Assembly: GCA_964608735.1 (NCBI GenBank)
Contig: CAZSPL010000044.1
Coordinates: 1-20,787 of the forward strand
Source of the DNA: CAZSPL01 sp964608735
Lineage (GTDB): Bacteria; JAJVIF01; JAPKYR01; CAZSPL01
Length of the DNA: 20,787 nucleotides
Direction of reading: 5' to 3'
The notes beneath the pieces were generated by a model that saw only the letters and a list, made by a program, of their open reading frames with translations, did no database searches and was not told the DNA's origin. Shown piece by piece: positions 7,269-14,851 of this stretch; the first letter of the stretch is position 1; every line of letters starts with the position of its first letter. The translations under genes were made by a program, and so were the position numbers.

Positions 7269-8630
7269 ATGAAACGAATTATTATTTTCAGCATAATCGG
7301 ACTTGTGATTCTCGGCGTCCTGTATTTCGTCGCGGCCGGGATGATAAGAACATCCGCCGAGGGGAAGGCATCGCTTACGCTCGCGGAAGTGGTGACGAAT
7401 TACGACGACCAATACGCCGACATGGCGGCGGACGCGCTCATAGACAGCCTTCCGAACAATGTCTTCCCGGTGCTCGCGAGCGGGCTCGATCGTACGGACA
7501 GGGGGATCAAGCTGCGGATCATCCGTGTGCTCGATGCGTACCCAGGCGAGGAGTCGTTCGAGATGCTTACAAAGGCGGTCGCCGATAACGACATCTATGT
7601 TTCGTCGCGCGCATGCCGGGCGCTCGCGAAGCGCGGTTACAACGAAGTGCTGGAGTTGTCGAAGGAGCGGCTTAACGAGGACGACCCGGTTTTGCTCGGA
7701 TGGAATCTCGAAACCGCGGCGACATTCGAAGATGACACAATCACGCTCATAGAGAAAGAGCTGAATTGCGACCATCTGAACCATCAGCCGAACGCCCTGC
7801 GCGCGCTGGTGCCGCTCATCGAGAAGGGGAACGAACGCGCATGGGGGCTTCTCAGGCGCGATGTGACATCGAGCTATCCCGAGGTCCGGCTCGCGGCGCT
7901 GGAATCGTCCATCGGCCTCGGCGGCACGATGCGCGATGAGGCGCTGAAGATGGCGCTCGAATCGCCATTTGCCGAAATAAAGCGTATGTCGCTTTCGGAG
8001 CTGACAAAGGGTGGGATATCCGACGATTTGAAGGATTATCTGAAGCTCGCTCTGAATGACCCGGATATCAATATAGTATTCACCGCGAGTTGGGGGCTTC
8101 TGAAGCTGCGGGATCCCGAACCGGTGGGGAAACTCCGCTCGATACTTCGCGACGAGAGCCTGAACGTCAGGGACAAGATAATCGCGGCGAGGTTGCTTGC
8201 GCGGTTCGGCGCGCCGGAGGGGGCGGACCCGATGTATGACATCATCGATTCGCTTACCGTCGCGGACGATATCAAGCTCGAAGCGGCGGAAGTGCTTGGT
8301 GAATACAGCGAACAGAAGGGCATGACGTTGCTCTGGGAATCGATAAAAAACGACCGGCCCCCTGAAGTACGCATGAAGGCGCTGGAGATGCTGGGGTTGA
8401 TGGGTAACAGTCTCGCCACCGTGCTTCTTGTGCAGATGTCGAATGATGGGGATGAGCGAATCGCGGTACGGGCGGCCTATGCGCTTACGTCGCTCGGCGA
8501 CAGGCGGGGTATCGGGAAGCTGCGAAGGTTTTTGCATAGTAACTCGGCGGAAGTGCGCACCATAGCGGCGGTGGGTATTGTCACGGGGGGGAATATCACG
8601 GATATAATCGGGGAAGAGGGGTACAGGTAA
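7269..8630 (+). CDS. Membrane-anchored HEAT-repeat protein
   Basis: A 453-residue protein with one N-terminal membrane segment (about 4-26, IIIFSIIGLVILGVLYFVA) and an alpha-helical body of HEAT/PBS-lyase-type repeats outside the cytoplasm or, if the anchor is reversed, facing it. Repeats of about 30-35 residues run from about 45 to 440. Examples are PEVRLAALESSIGLG, LNVRDKIIAARLLARFG, PEVRMKALEMLGLMG and SAEVRTIAAVGIVTGG, with the usual ExRxxAAxALG pattern. Such solenoids bind proteins, and no catalytic motif is visible. It starts 83 bases after the propeller gene, close enough to be co-transcribed, although an AT-rich patch just upstream may be its own promoter. The function is unknown. Confidence 0.82.
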   Translation: MKRIIIFSIIGLVILGVLYFVAAGMIRTSAEGKASLTLAEVVTNYDDQYADMAADALIDSLPNNVFPVLASGLDRTDRGIKLRIIRVLDAYPGEESFEMLTKAVADNDIYVSSRACRALAKRGYNEVLELSKERLNEDDPVLLGWNLETAATFEDDTITLIEKELNCDHLNHQPNALRALVPLIEKGNERAWGLLRRDVTSSYPEVRLAALESSIGLGGTMRDEALKMALESPFAEIKRMSLSELTKGGISDDLKDYLKLALNDPDINIVFTASWGLLKLRDPEPVGKLRSILRDESLNVRDKIIAARLLARFGAPEGADPMYDIIDSLTVADDIKLEAAEVLGEYSEQKGMTLLWESIKNDRPPEVRMKALEMLGLMGNSLATVLLVQMSNDGDERIAVRAAYALTSLGDRRGIGKLRRFLHSNSAEVRTIAAVGIVTGGNITDIIGEEGYR

Positions 8631-8632
8631 GA

Positions 8633-8691
8633 CACGGGCAAGCTCGAAGACTCGCGTGCCCGTGCCACCAGACTCGCGTGCCCGTAGCACC
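8633..8691. repeat. 22-bp tandem repeat with a hairpin after the HEAT-repeat gene
   Basis: Two adjoining 22-base units (8648-8669 and 8670-8691) both begin AGACTCGCGTGCCCGT and differ at two positions. CACGGGCA at 8633-8640 is the complement of TGCCCGTG at 8657-8664, so an 8-bp hairpin can form just after the stop of the HEAT-repeat gene. It lies between two convergent genes and could help end transcription, although there is no T run. Confidence 0.6.
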
Positions 8692-8729
8692 AGGGGATAA
8701 GAGAATTTGAAATGATGCGGGGACAGGGA

Positions 8730-9650
8730 TTAGCTGATGGAAAGGAAATCCTTGATGGAATTTGAGAAGTCGCTCTGTTTCAGTTTTTCAACGGCACGGT
8801 TGCGAATCTGGCGTACCCTCTCGCGCGTGATTCCTTCGAGCCTGCCGATTTCGTCGAGCGTGAGCACCGGCTTGTCATAGAGGCCGAAGCAGTAGCTCAA
8901 AATCCTTCGCTCGCGGTCATCGAGAATCCCCAGCGCCTTGTTGATTTCTTCGTTGCGGACATGCATCATCGCTTCGATCTCGGGGCATGAGATGTCGGAG
9001 TTGGCGACGAGTTCCTTCAGTGTATTGCCGCTTTCATCGGTCACCGGGCCGTCGAGGCTGATCGTCTTGGCGCTGATCTGCTGGAGTTCGAGCGCCTTGT
9101 CGACGCTTATCCCGAGTTCGCCCGCGACCTTGTCGATGCTCGGTTCTTCGGAGAATTCGCGGCTGAGCTTATGCGACGCCTTGAGGAAACGGTTAATGTT
9201 GTCGACCATGTAGACCGGTTTCCTGATGAGGGAGCCGTGGTCGGCGATGATCCGTGTAAGTCGCTGGCGTATCCACCACGACGAATAGGTGCTGAATTTG
9301 TTGCCGAGCGACGGGTCGAATTTGTCGACCGCCCTGATGAGGCCGATGGTGCCTTCCTGGAGAAGGTCGAGGAAATCGACGCCGCGGTTGAGATATTTTT
9401 TAGCGATGGAGACGACGAGCCGGAGGTTGGAGCGTACAAGTCTTTCCTTTGCGGCTTTGACTTTCAGCGCGTCGGGGCTCTCCCTTACTATCGTCGAGAG
9501 CTCGACCTCTTCCTGCGGGGTGAGCAGCGAAATCTTGCCGATCTCCGCAAGGATATAGCGTACGCTGTCATCGAACGCCACTTCCTTTTTGGGTGATCTT
9601 TTCTTCTTAACGACCGCTTCTTTTACCGATTTCTTCTTGTTCGCTGCCAA
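8730..9650 (-). CDS. RNA polymerase sigma factor, RpoD (sigma-70) family
   Basis: Directs RNA polymerase to promoters. At 306 residues it has regions 1.2, 2, 3 and 4 but no region 1.1; a Lys-rich stretch (5-22) takes that place. Region 1.2 is about 26-58, region 2 about 73-143 (NLRLVVSIAKKYLNRG, DLLQEGTIGLIRAVDKFDP), region 3 about 150-225, and region 4 about 240-292 with the helix-turn-helix TLDEIGRLEGITRERVRQI. In region 2.4 the WWIRQ and Thr residues used for -10 contact (Gln129, Thr132) are kept, as is TRERVRQI for the -35. It could be the main sigma or a close group 2 relative; without the rest of the genome this is open. The start is TTG 9650: an in-frame TGA lies 13 bases upstream and no ATG is available nearby. 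A strong promoter stands 120 bases upstream. Confidence 0.95.
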   Translation of the reverse strand: MAANKKKSVKEAVVKKKRSPKKEVAFDDSVRYILAEIGKISLLTPQEEVELSTIVRESPDALKVKAAKERLVRSNLRLVVSIAKKYLNRGVDFLDLLQEGTIGLIRAVDKFDPSLGNKFSTYSSWWIRQRLTRIIADHGSLIRKPVYMVDNINRFLKASHKLSREFSEEPSIDKVAGELGISVDKALELQQISAKTISLDGPVTDESGNTLKELVANSDISCPEIEAMMHVRNEEINKALGILDDRERRILSYCFGLYDKPVLTLDEIGRLEGITRERVRQIRNRAVEKLKQSDFSNSIKDFLSIS

Positions 9651-9810
9651 GTTCCGCCTGTCTCAACAATATTCCCGGAGGGATCATTCCCCTGCTTAAA
9701 ATGGTCCCATAATCGAGGCAATTCGAGAATCTCTTTCGCTCCCCCCGGTACGAATATCAAACAGCACCGATTATAAACAACAGTTTACTTGAGGTCAAAG
9801 GAGTCCTTCA
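9651..9810 (-). other. Leader and upstream region of the sigma factor gene
   Basis: A 160-base gap between the TPR gene and the sigma gene. It contains the promoter at 9770-9798 and a predicted leader of about 113 bases. Only small self-complementary pieces are visible in the leader (GGGA-TCAT-TCCC near 9680), and no known riboswitch is recognised. GGCGG lies 3 bases before the TTG start. Confidence 0.4.
9770..9798 (-). promoter_or_regulatory. Strong sigma-70 promoter of the sigma factor gene
   Basis: On the minus strand, TTGACC (9798-9793), a 17-base spacer and consensus TATAAT (9775-9770). Eleven of twelve hexamer bases match the consensus. Transcription would start near 9763, giving a leader of about 113 bases. 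The gene therefore does not depend on the TPR gene upstream. Confidence 0.8.
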
Positions 9811-10530
9811 TCATCCGCCTACCGGCTTCGATACGATGTTCGTCTTCCTCCTCAATGCTTCCTGCTTGACGTCCCTCGGCGGCCATGAGTTGATGCACTT
9901 GTCATAGTAGTAATAAGCGTTGTTCGTATCCTTGATGCCTTCAAACGCGGTGCCGAGATAGAGATATGCTTCCCATGCCTTAAACGACTTGAGGTTGGAT
10001 GCTTCCTTGAGCATATTTATCGCGTTGTAATAATCCTGCTTGGCGATGAGGATACGCCCGTCGAGGACAAGTATGTCATAGTCGTCCGGCTTGATTTCCC
10101 TCGCGCTGTTGATGGCCTTGTTCGCCGAATCGTATTCCTTCAGGTCGAAATGCGCCCGCGCTTTTATGTAGTAGAACAGGTGCTGATTCTTGTGACCGCC
10201 GGCGTCTTTCGAGAGTTTGATGAGAGTATCCGACTCCCCGACGGCTTCCTGGAACAACTTCAGATCCTTGAGCGTGGAGGCGGAAACTTCGGCATCCTCA
10301 ACTTTTGACCGGGCGGTGAAATAGAGCGCCATGAGGTTGGCGTTATCCTTATCATAGGCCTTGGCGAATTTAGTCGCCGCGCCGGAATAGTTCTTGAGCT
10401 TGTAGGCAACCAGGCCCTGGAAGTAGTACCATCCCGACTCCCTCTGCTGCCCGGATGTTGTCATGTAAAGCGCGCCGGCGATTATTGCAACTACTACTAT
10501 AAAGAATATGAGTTTTCCGGTAATCCTCAA
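9811..10530 (-). CDS. Membrane-anchored TPR protein
   Basis: A 239-residue protein with one N-terminal membrane helix (about 6-24, LIFFIVVVAIIAGALYM) followed by tetratricopeptide repeats. Visible TPR-like units include WYYFQGLVAYKLKNYSGAA, FYYIKARAHFDLKEYDSAN, ILVLDGRILIAKQDYYNAI and AYLYLGTAFEGIKDTNNAY. TPRs bind proteins, often in envelope assemblies. I chose the TTG at 10530: GGAG lies 5 bases before it, it begins directly before the membrane helix, and the promoter at 10568-10596 lies upstream of it. The frame can be extended to an ATG at 10620, but that start would precede the promoter and overlap the divergent gene. The partners are unknown. Confidence 0.82.
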   Translation of the reverse strand: MRITGKLIFFIVVVAIIAGALYMTTSGQQRESGWYYFQGLVAYKLKNYSGAATKFAKAYDKDNANLMALYFTARSKVEDAEVSASTLKDLKLFQEAVGESDTLIKLSKDAGGHKNQHLFYYIKARAHFDLKEYDSANKAINSAREIKPDDYDILVLDGRILIAKQDYYNAINMLKEASNLKSFKAWEAYLYLGTAFEGIKDTNNAYYYYDKCINSWPPRDVKQEALRRKTNIVSKPVGG

Positions 10531-10553
10531 ATGCGCTCCAAGTTTGCTGCCTT

Positions 10554-10563
10554 TGTTCGAACA
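10554..10563. promoter_or_regulatory. Palindrome TGTTCGAACA at the TPR gene start site
   Basis: A perfect 10-bp dyad. The predicted start of TPR transcription (near 10561) falls inside it, so it is well placed to be an operator. The sequence GTTCGAACAT occurs again at 11255-11264, before the PrcB-like lipoprotein gene. The regulator is unknown. Confidence 0.4.
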
Positions 10564-10567
10564 TGCT

Positions 10568-10596
10568 ATTTTATACCCCGCTCGATGCTTATTCAA
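10568..10596 (-). promoter_or_regulatory. Sigma-70 type promoter of the TPR gene
   Basis: On the minus strand, TTGAAT (10596-10591), a 17-base spacer and TAAAAT (10573-10568). Transcription would start near 10561, giving a leader of about 30 bases to the TTG at 10530. It supports the shorter protein start. Confidence 0.6.
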
Positions 10597-10610
10597 GAAG
10601 CCCACGAACC

Positions 10611-11252
10611 ATGGAGTCATTTCGAGAAAGAATCGCGCGCATGATAATCCCGATACTCCTGCTCGGCCTGCAGGTGGTTTTCACGGGACCCCGCGTCTCG
10701 GCGGAGGATGAATTCCCGTCGGATATATTCACCCTCGAAGACGACTCGTCGACAAGCACCGATCCCGATCCGTGGAATGAAGGGATTTACGCGAGCCATT
10801 ACGGTTCCATCGCGGGCCGGAAGTATTATGGCTGCATCGGCAACAAGCTTCACCCGAACAAGGAATATTTCGTGGCGCTTCCCGCGACGGAGGACTCACT
10901 GGACTGCATCAACGGAAGCCTGCAGGTGCGTCTCGACGATGAGAACGGGTTGTTCAGGATTATCGAGATAAAGCCGAGTGGCGAGGACGGCCCGGTGTTC
11001 GAGGCGACGGTTGAAGATGTCGGGCCGTGGTATTGCGGCAACGACCCATACTGGGAGACTGGGACGCGTCCCGAGAGCGAGGACGGCGTCGACGGGAAAG
11101 GAAGGCACACCAACCTCGCCGGGATAGACCTCAGCTATGCCCTCGCGCAGGACATGGGCATCGAGGGCATCGGCCTTGTGGACTGGCGTTTCAAGAAAGT
11201 TGACGGGTGCTATGTCACACTGACAAAACCCACGGAGTTCAGGAAGAAGTGA
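10611..11252 (+). CDS. Secreted protein with an RlpA-like double-psi beta-barrel domain
   Basis: A 213-residue exported protein. The signal peptide has a basic start (MESFRERIAR), a hydrophobic core (MIIPILLLGLQVVF) and a VSA cleavage site near residue 31. The body resembles double-psi beta-barrel (RlpA/expansin-type) domains: SHYGSIAG, EYFVALP, then VEDVGPW and AGIDLSYALAQDMGIEGIGLVDW, matching the usual DRGP and R.IDLS signatures. Between these last two is an insertion of about 25 residues rich in Gly, Asp and Glu (NDPYW...GRHTN). RlpA proteins cut stripped peptidoglycan, but I cannot confirm the catalytic residues, so a cell-wall or glycan-binding role is inference. ATG 10611 was chosen over ATG 10563 because it gives a proper signal peptide; ATG 10641 is also possible. 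It is divergent from the TPR gene. Confidence 0.68.
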   Translation: MESFRERIARMIIPILLLGLQVVFTGPRVSAEDEFPSDIFTLEDDSSTSTDPDPWNEGIYASHYGSIAGRKYYGCIGNKLHPNKEYFVALPATEDSLDCINGSLQVRLDDENGLFRIIEIKPSGEDGPVFEATVEDVGPWYCGNDPYWETGTRPESEDGVDGKGRHTNLAGIDLSYALAQDMGIEGIGLVDWRFKKVDGCYVTLTKPTEFRKK

Positions 11253-11322
11253 TAGTTCGAACATTCCACCGGGGTTTGCGTCTAAGTATATCGGCGGGAC
11301 TATTTTCAGGAGGTGCCGCGCG

Positions 11323-13032
11323 ATGCATGCCAGTCGGCGTATAGCCGGTTTCATCTCAATCCTCGCGATAATGTTACTTTCAAGCATCGGCTGCGCCGAT
11401 GAAGACGCCCGCGACACGGTGGCACCACAACCTCCCCGGGCGGAAGAAGCATCGCCGCTCGACCTCGGGCATTTCCGGATTATCCTCAATGAAGATACAC
11501 ACGAACTCGTTATAGAGCCGGCCGCGGAGAGGGACGCGCAGTACGATGTAACCCAGTATGCAGAGATAAGCATCCACAGTTCATTCTGGAACTCCGAAAC
11601 GCGCACTTGGACGCTGTCGGTTTACGTGAAGAACCCGACATCGCTGAAAGGCTACGGCGTCTGGGGCGTTTTTATGGAAATGGGTGGGAAGGAATTCGCT
11701 CCGCCCGACGGTTTCATATATACAGCGGCGCCGGAATCAAAGCGCGTCCCGGTGATCGCATTCGGCAAGAGCCAGGCGCATCGGGGGTTCCCGCCGATGT
11801 ACACGGATTCGAGGTTCGTCTATATCCACTGGCCCGAGGGAGTGAACAAGTGGATTCCCATCGAGTTTTATGTGAGCGCGTCGTGGCCCGGCGAGCGCCG
11901 GATGCCGGTCGTGGAGAACCTTGAGATCATCGACCAGCCGGGATATTCGGACGTCTTCGTCATCAAGGCATTTGTCGAAGACTGGCAGAATCCCGGCAGC
12001 GAACTCAGCGTGTGGGCCGACATGACGCCCATCAACAGCGGCGAGCCGTTGATGTTCGACGACGGTCAGCATGGCGACGAGTCCGCCGGGGATAATATAT
12101 TCGGCGGTTTCTTCCTCGATAATGCGGTAACACCCGCGGATTATACCGTGACGGTTCACGCCGAGGATCCCGAGGGGCATGGGTTCGAGAATGATATCAA
12201 GTACGGCTTCACCGGCGGCGTACCGGAGGAATGCTTCGATATAGAAGTTCTCGCGCAGGGCGCGGTATCGCAGGTCCATGAATTCACCCAGGTTGTTATA
12301 GAAGACCAGGCCGCGTTTGAAACATATTGGCTCGCGAACTTCGGTTCATTGAGTGGAATTCCAAGCGTCAATTTCACATCCGAGAGGGTTATCGGAATTA
12401 ATATGGGGAGCAAGGCCACCACCGGCTACGGGCTGAAGATCGACCGCATATGCATCGATCCCTGGGCGGGCTGCCTGTGCATGAACGTCGATTACTTTCG
12501 GCTGCATCCCGGCAGCGGATGCATCACCAATCCCGCGTCGACCAGTCCATACTGGATAGGGAAGATACCAAAGACCGTTCACCAGGTTCATTTCTATGGG
12601 ATGGACTATGTTTACGAATGCCCGGACTCCAGCGGGGCGTTGAATGCATCGCTCCTCACCGAGGGATACGACGGTAATTTTGTGAATTTCGGGGAGTACT
12701 ACATCGACAATCAGCCCGATTTCGAGACATTCTGGGAGGATTTGACCGGGACATCGGCGGGGATGCCGCCGGTCGATTTTGCGACGCATTCCGTTCTCGG
12801 CATCAGCATGGGGGTACAGAAGCGCGGGATGTATTTCACGGATGTGCGGCGCGTACTGCTCGACACATCCGGGCCGTCCCCGGTCTACAAGGCGCGCTAC
12901 GGTTATATAATTCCTCCCGGCGAATGCTATTCGACATTCCTTCCCACCGTGCCGTACAGCGTATGGCAAATTCCAAAGCCGGATCATCCGCTGATGTTCG
13001 ACCGTTACGACCAGTACCTGACGTGCTATTAG
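11323..13032 (+). CDS. Lipoprotein with tandem PrcB-like domains
   Basis: A 569-residue predicted lipoprotein: hydrophobic segment 8-20 and Cys24 in SSIGC. The strong AGGAGGT (11308-11314) sits 8 bases before the ATG. Four parts are seen. Residues 75-188 look like a beta-sandwich (WTLSVYVKNP). Residues 197-297 hold an Asp-rich LMFDDGQHGDESAGDNIFGG loop, as in choice-of-anchor or Ca-binding modules. Residues 310-425 and 442-555 are two copies of a domain like the PrcB C-terminal domain, each with FETYW or FETFW, then GIPSVNF or GMPPVDF, then VIGINMG or VLGISMG. The first keeps the TTGYGLKI signature; in the second it is degenerate (KRGMYFTDV). Cysteines at 384, 386, 400 and elsewhere may form disulfides. 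PrcB is known as a dentilisin complex subunit; no protease is nearby. The function is unknown. Confidence 0.65.
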   Translation: MHASRRIAGFISILAIMLLSSIGCADEDARDTVAPQPPRAEEASPLDLGHFRIILNEDTHELVIEPAAERDAQYDVTQYAEISIHSSFWNSETRTWTLSVYVKNPTSLKGYGVWGVFMEMGGKEFAPPDGFIYTAAPESKRVPVIAFGKSQAHRGFPPMYTDSRFVYIHWPEGVNKWIPIEFYVSASWPGERRMPVVENLEIIDQPGYSDVFVIKAFVEDWQNPGSELSVWADMTPINSGEPLMFDDGQHGDESAGDNIFGGFFLDNAVTPADYTVTVHAEDPEGHGFENDIKYGFTGGVPEECFDIEVLAQGAVSQVHEFTQVVIEDQAAFETYWLANFGSLSGIPSVNFTSERVIGINMGSKATTGYGLKIDRICIDPWAGCLCMNVDYFRLHPGSGCITNPASTSPYWIGKIPKTVHQVHFYGMDYVYECPDSSGALNASLLTEGYDGNFVNFGEYYIDNQPDFETFWEDLTGTSAGMPPVDFATHSVLGISMGVQKRGMYFTDVRRVLLDTSGPSPVYKARYGYIIPPGECYSTFLPTVPYSVWQIPKPDHPLMFDRYDQYLTCY

Positions 13033-14711
13033 CCTTGGCCCGGCATCCCGCCGGTGTGGGCTTCCGATTCCATCCGCTCAAAATCAGCCAGCTTGATTAT
13101 CCGAAAGATATTTCCGACCTTGATGATCTTGAAATCGTCCGGGACAGGTATCAGCGCCCATGCCGTATATATTGGCCGCTCATCGATATTTGTCCGTATG
13201 ATATTTTCGATTATGGCTTTCCTGTCGGATGTGTACGGGATGGTCATTTTCACATCGGGATTCCCGTCGGCGACATTTTCCCACCACCATGGGGTCTGTA
13301 TGCGCGGAACGAACACGATATCGACATCATCCCTGAGCCCGGCGAAGAGGACATAGCGGTGGTATATGAGCGAGAACGACGAGGCATCCGACCAGGTGAA
13401 GATGATGGCGTTTTTATCGAGCACGGCGAACGCCCGCGAGCCGTAGTCCTTGGCATATATCGAGTCCGAGACATCGATAGCGTTCCTGTAGTCGAGCAAA
13501 ATCACGGAGGTCTGCCATGCGATCGCGCCGAGGAGCATCGCGGCGAGCAGGATGACCCTCGCTGTTTCAAGTTTCCGCAGGCGTATCGTGCGGCGGACAT
13601 AGTTTGTCGAGAGGGATATCCCAAGCCCCATCAGGTGCGCCATTGCAAAGAATCCCGGGAGGAAGAACACTTCGCGGTCCATCACCTTGTAGCCTGTCGC
13701 ATGCACCAGCACCAGCCCGGTCGAGATGAGACAGAACGCGAGGAACGCGCGGGGGATATTCCATCGCCTGATGAACGCGCCGATGATGCCGAAGCATATC
13801 ATCACCGCGCCGGTCTTGCCGAATTGCGCGCCGAGGTCGAAGAAATTCAACTGTATCCACATCTCTTTCAGCGGACGCCCGAAAAGATATCCCCGGTAGG
13901 CCCTCGCTGAAACGAGGTACCAGAAATTAACGAGGGTTTCGGGGTTATGAGTGTCCAGCGGCGGATTCTGCGCCGACCGGATGGGCAAATACAACAGGGG
14001 CAGCGCCGATACGATAAAGCCCGCGACAGACCACGCGATTTCTTTCCGCGACGGCCTTGGCACGCAATATGCGAGCAGGATCGCGAATCCCGGTATGAAC
14101 AGCACGAAACTCAGGTGGTGAAAAAGCCCCGAACCCGCCGCGAGGAAGAGGGCGAACCAAAGCATCGGCCTCGGTTTGGACGACTCCGGCTTCATAAGCA
14201 GGATAGCGATGAGGAGGGTGAGGTCGATGAAGAAGAGGTTGAGGATATAGACTTCCGGGATGACGGTCTGCGACCAGTAGAGATAGCTTGTACCGAGAGC
14301 GAGGGCGCTGACGGCCGAGGCGATGGAACCGGTGACGGTCCTCGCAATCCGCATCCCGAGCTTGCGTTGCATCAGGCAATGGATAAGCCAGAACAGGTAG
14401 AGGTTGGCGAGGCTGGTAAGGATTACGAACAGGTTGAGCTTGAAGGGGGAATTATCATAGTAGACGAGAGCATTGGAGATGAGCCTGAAATTCATCAGCG
14501 TGAACAGGTGCCCTATCATGGTGAAGAGCGGATAGCCGGTTGGATGAGGTATGCCGAGGATATGCGCGGCGGTGACCAGGTCGCCCGAATCCTGCGAGTA
14601 ATGCGCGTCGCTCAAGTCGCTGGGACAAGTGGTCAGGTAGAGGGTGCCCATTATCAGGATGACGATGATGATGGGCAGGCTGAAGTACAATTTTCTTTTA
14701 AAAGGCTTCAC
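13029..14711 (-). CDS. DUF2723 integral membrane protein, probable GT-C-type glycosyltransferase
   Basis: A 560-residue multi-pass membrane protein of the DUF2723 family, whose fold resembles protein O-mannosyltransferases and other GT-C enzymes that use lipid-linked sugars. The family signature lies near the N-terminus in the first loop, about residues 41-61: QDSGDLVTAAHILGIPHPTG. Around ten hydrophobic segments follow, and a soluble C-terminal part (about 430-560) with WSDASSF and PWWWENV. The acceptor and donor are not known. I chose GTG 14711: AGGAAAG lies 9 bases upstream, while the TTG at 14741 sits directly against the TATAAT promoter element and would lack a leader. Its stop codon overlaps that of the convergent PrcB-like lipoprotein gene, leaving no room for a terminator. 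Confidence 0.85.
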   Translation of the reverse strand: MKPFKRKLYFSLPIIIVILIMGTLYLTTCPSDLSDAHYSQDSGDLVTAAHILGIPHPTGYPLFTMIGHLFTLMNFRLISNALVYYDNSPFKLNLFVILTSLANLYLFWLIHCLMQRKLGMRIARTVTGSIASAVSALALGTSYLYWSQTVIPEVYILNLFFIDLTLLIAILLMKPESSKPRPMLWFALFLAAGSGLFHHLSFVLFIPGFAILLAYCVPRPSRKEIAWSVAGFIVSALPLLYLPIRSAQNPPLDTHNPETLVNFWYLVSARAYRGYLFGRPLKEMWIQLNFFDLGAQFGKTGAVMICFGIIGAFIRRWNIPRAFLAFCLISTGLVLVHATGYKVMDREVFFLPGFFAMAHLMGLGISLSTNYVRRTIRLRKLETARVILLAAMLLGAIAWQTSVILLDYRNAIDVSDSIYAKDYGSRAFAVLDKNAIIFTWSDASSFSLIYHRYVLFAGLRDDVDIVFVPRIQTPWWWENVADGNPDVKMTIPYTSDRKAIIENIIRTNIDERPIYTAWALIPVPDDFKIIKVGNIFRIIKLADFERMESEAHTGGMPGQG

Positions 14712-14740
14712 TTGTAATGACTTTCCTGAAAATACATCCA

Positions 14741-14746
14741 ATTATA
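14741..14746 (-). promoter_or_regulatory. -10 element of the DUF2723 gene
   Basis: A consensus TATAAT on the minus strand inside TATATTATAAT. Transcription would start near 14735, about 24 bases before GTG 14711. The -35 position holds AGCCTG, which is one arm of the palindrome 14765-14788, so a regulator bound there would overlap it. Confidence 0.55.
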
Positions 14747-14764
14747 ATATAAACTCAGCTTCGC

Positions 14765-14788
14765 AGGCTGAACCCCCCCGTTCAGCCT
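14765..14788. promoter_or_regulatory. Palindrome between divergent promoters, candidate operator
   Basis: AGGCTGAAC (14765-14773), six C, then GTTCAGCCT (14780-14788): a perfect 9-bp dyad. It overlaps the -35 position of the DUF2723 promoter and the first base of the TTGACC of the TolB-like promoter. A second pairing is possible between AACCCCCCCG (14771-14780) and CGGGGGGGTT (14824-14833), flanked by GCTTCG (14758-14763) and CGAAGC (14819-14824). A smaller dyad CCTG-TGT-CAGG lies at 14792-14802. Confidence 0.5.
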
Positions 14789-14816
14789 TGACCTGTGTCA
14801 GGCGAAATGTTAAATT
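14788..14816 (+). promoter_or_regulatory. Sigma-70 type promoter of the TolB-like gene
   Basis: TTGACC at 14788-14793, a 17-base spacer and TAAATT at 14811-14816. Transcription would start near 14823, giving a leader of about 29 bases that begins with a run of seven G and carries the GGAGG ribosome site. Confidence 0.6.
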
Positions 14817-14851
14817 TACGAAGCGGGGGGGTTAATCTGGAGGAAGAAACA

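Noticed and set aside
7203..8690. A 495-codon open frame on the minus strand
   Set aside because: Antisense to the HEAT-repeat gene, rich in Arg and His with no domain, and with no good start signal.
8714..8732. GCGGGGACAGGGATTA near the sigma factor stop, similar to the arm GTAGGGACAG at 4042
   Set aside because: Only GGGACAG is shared and there is no matching inverted arm, so I do not call it a second copy of the element.
10531..10620. ATG 10620 as start of the TPR gene
   Set aside because: It precedes the predicted promoter and overlaps the divergent gene; TTG 10530 has GGAG and begins just before the membrane helix.
12924..13910. A 328-codon plus-strand frame
   Set aside because: Shadow of the DUF2723 gene and of the PrcB-like gene end; its composition is unlike a real protein.
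13947..14717. A 256-codon plus-strand frame rich in Glu, Gly and Asp
   Set aside because: Antisense to the DUF2723 transmembrane segments; the acidic composition is what antisense of hydrophobic codons gives.
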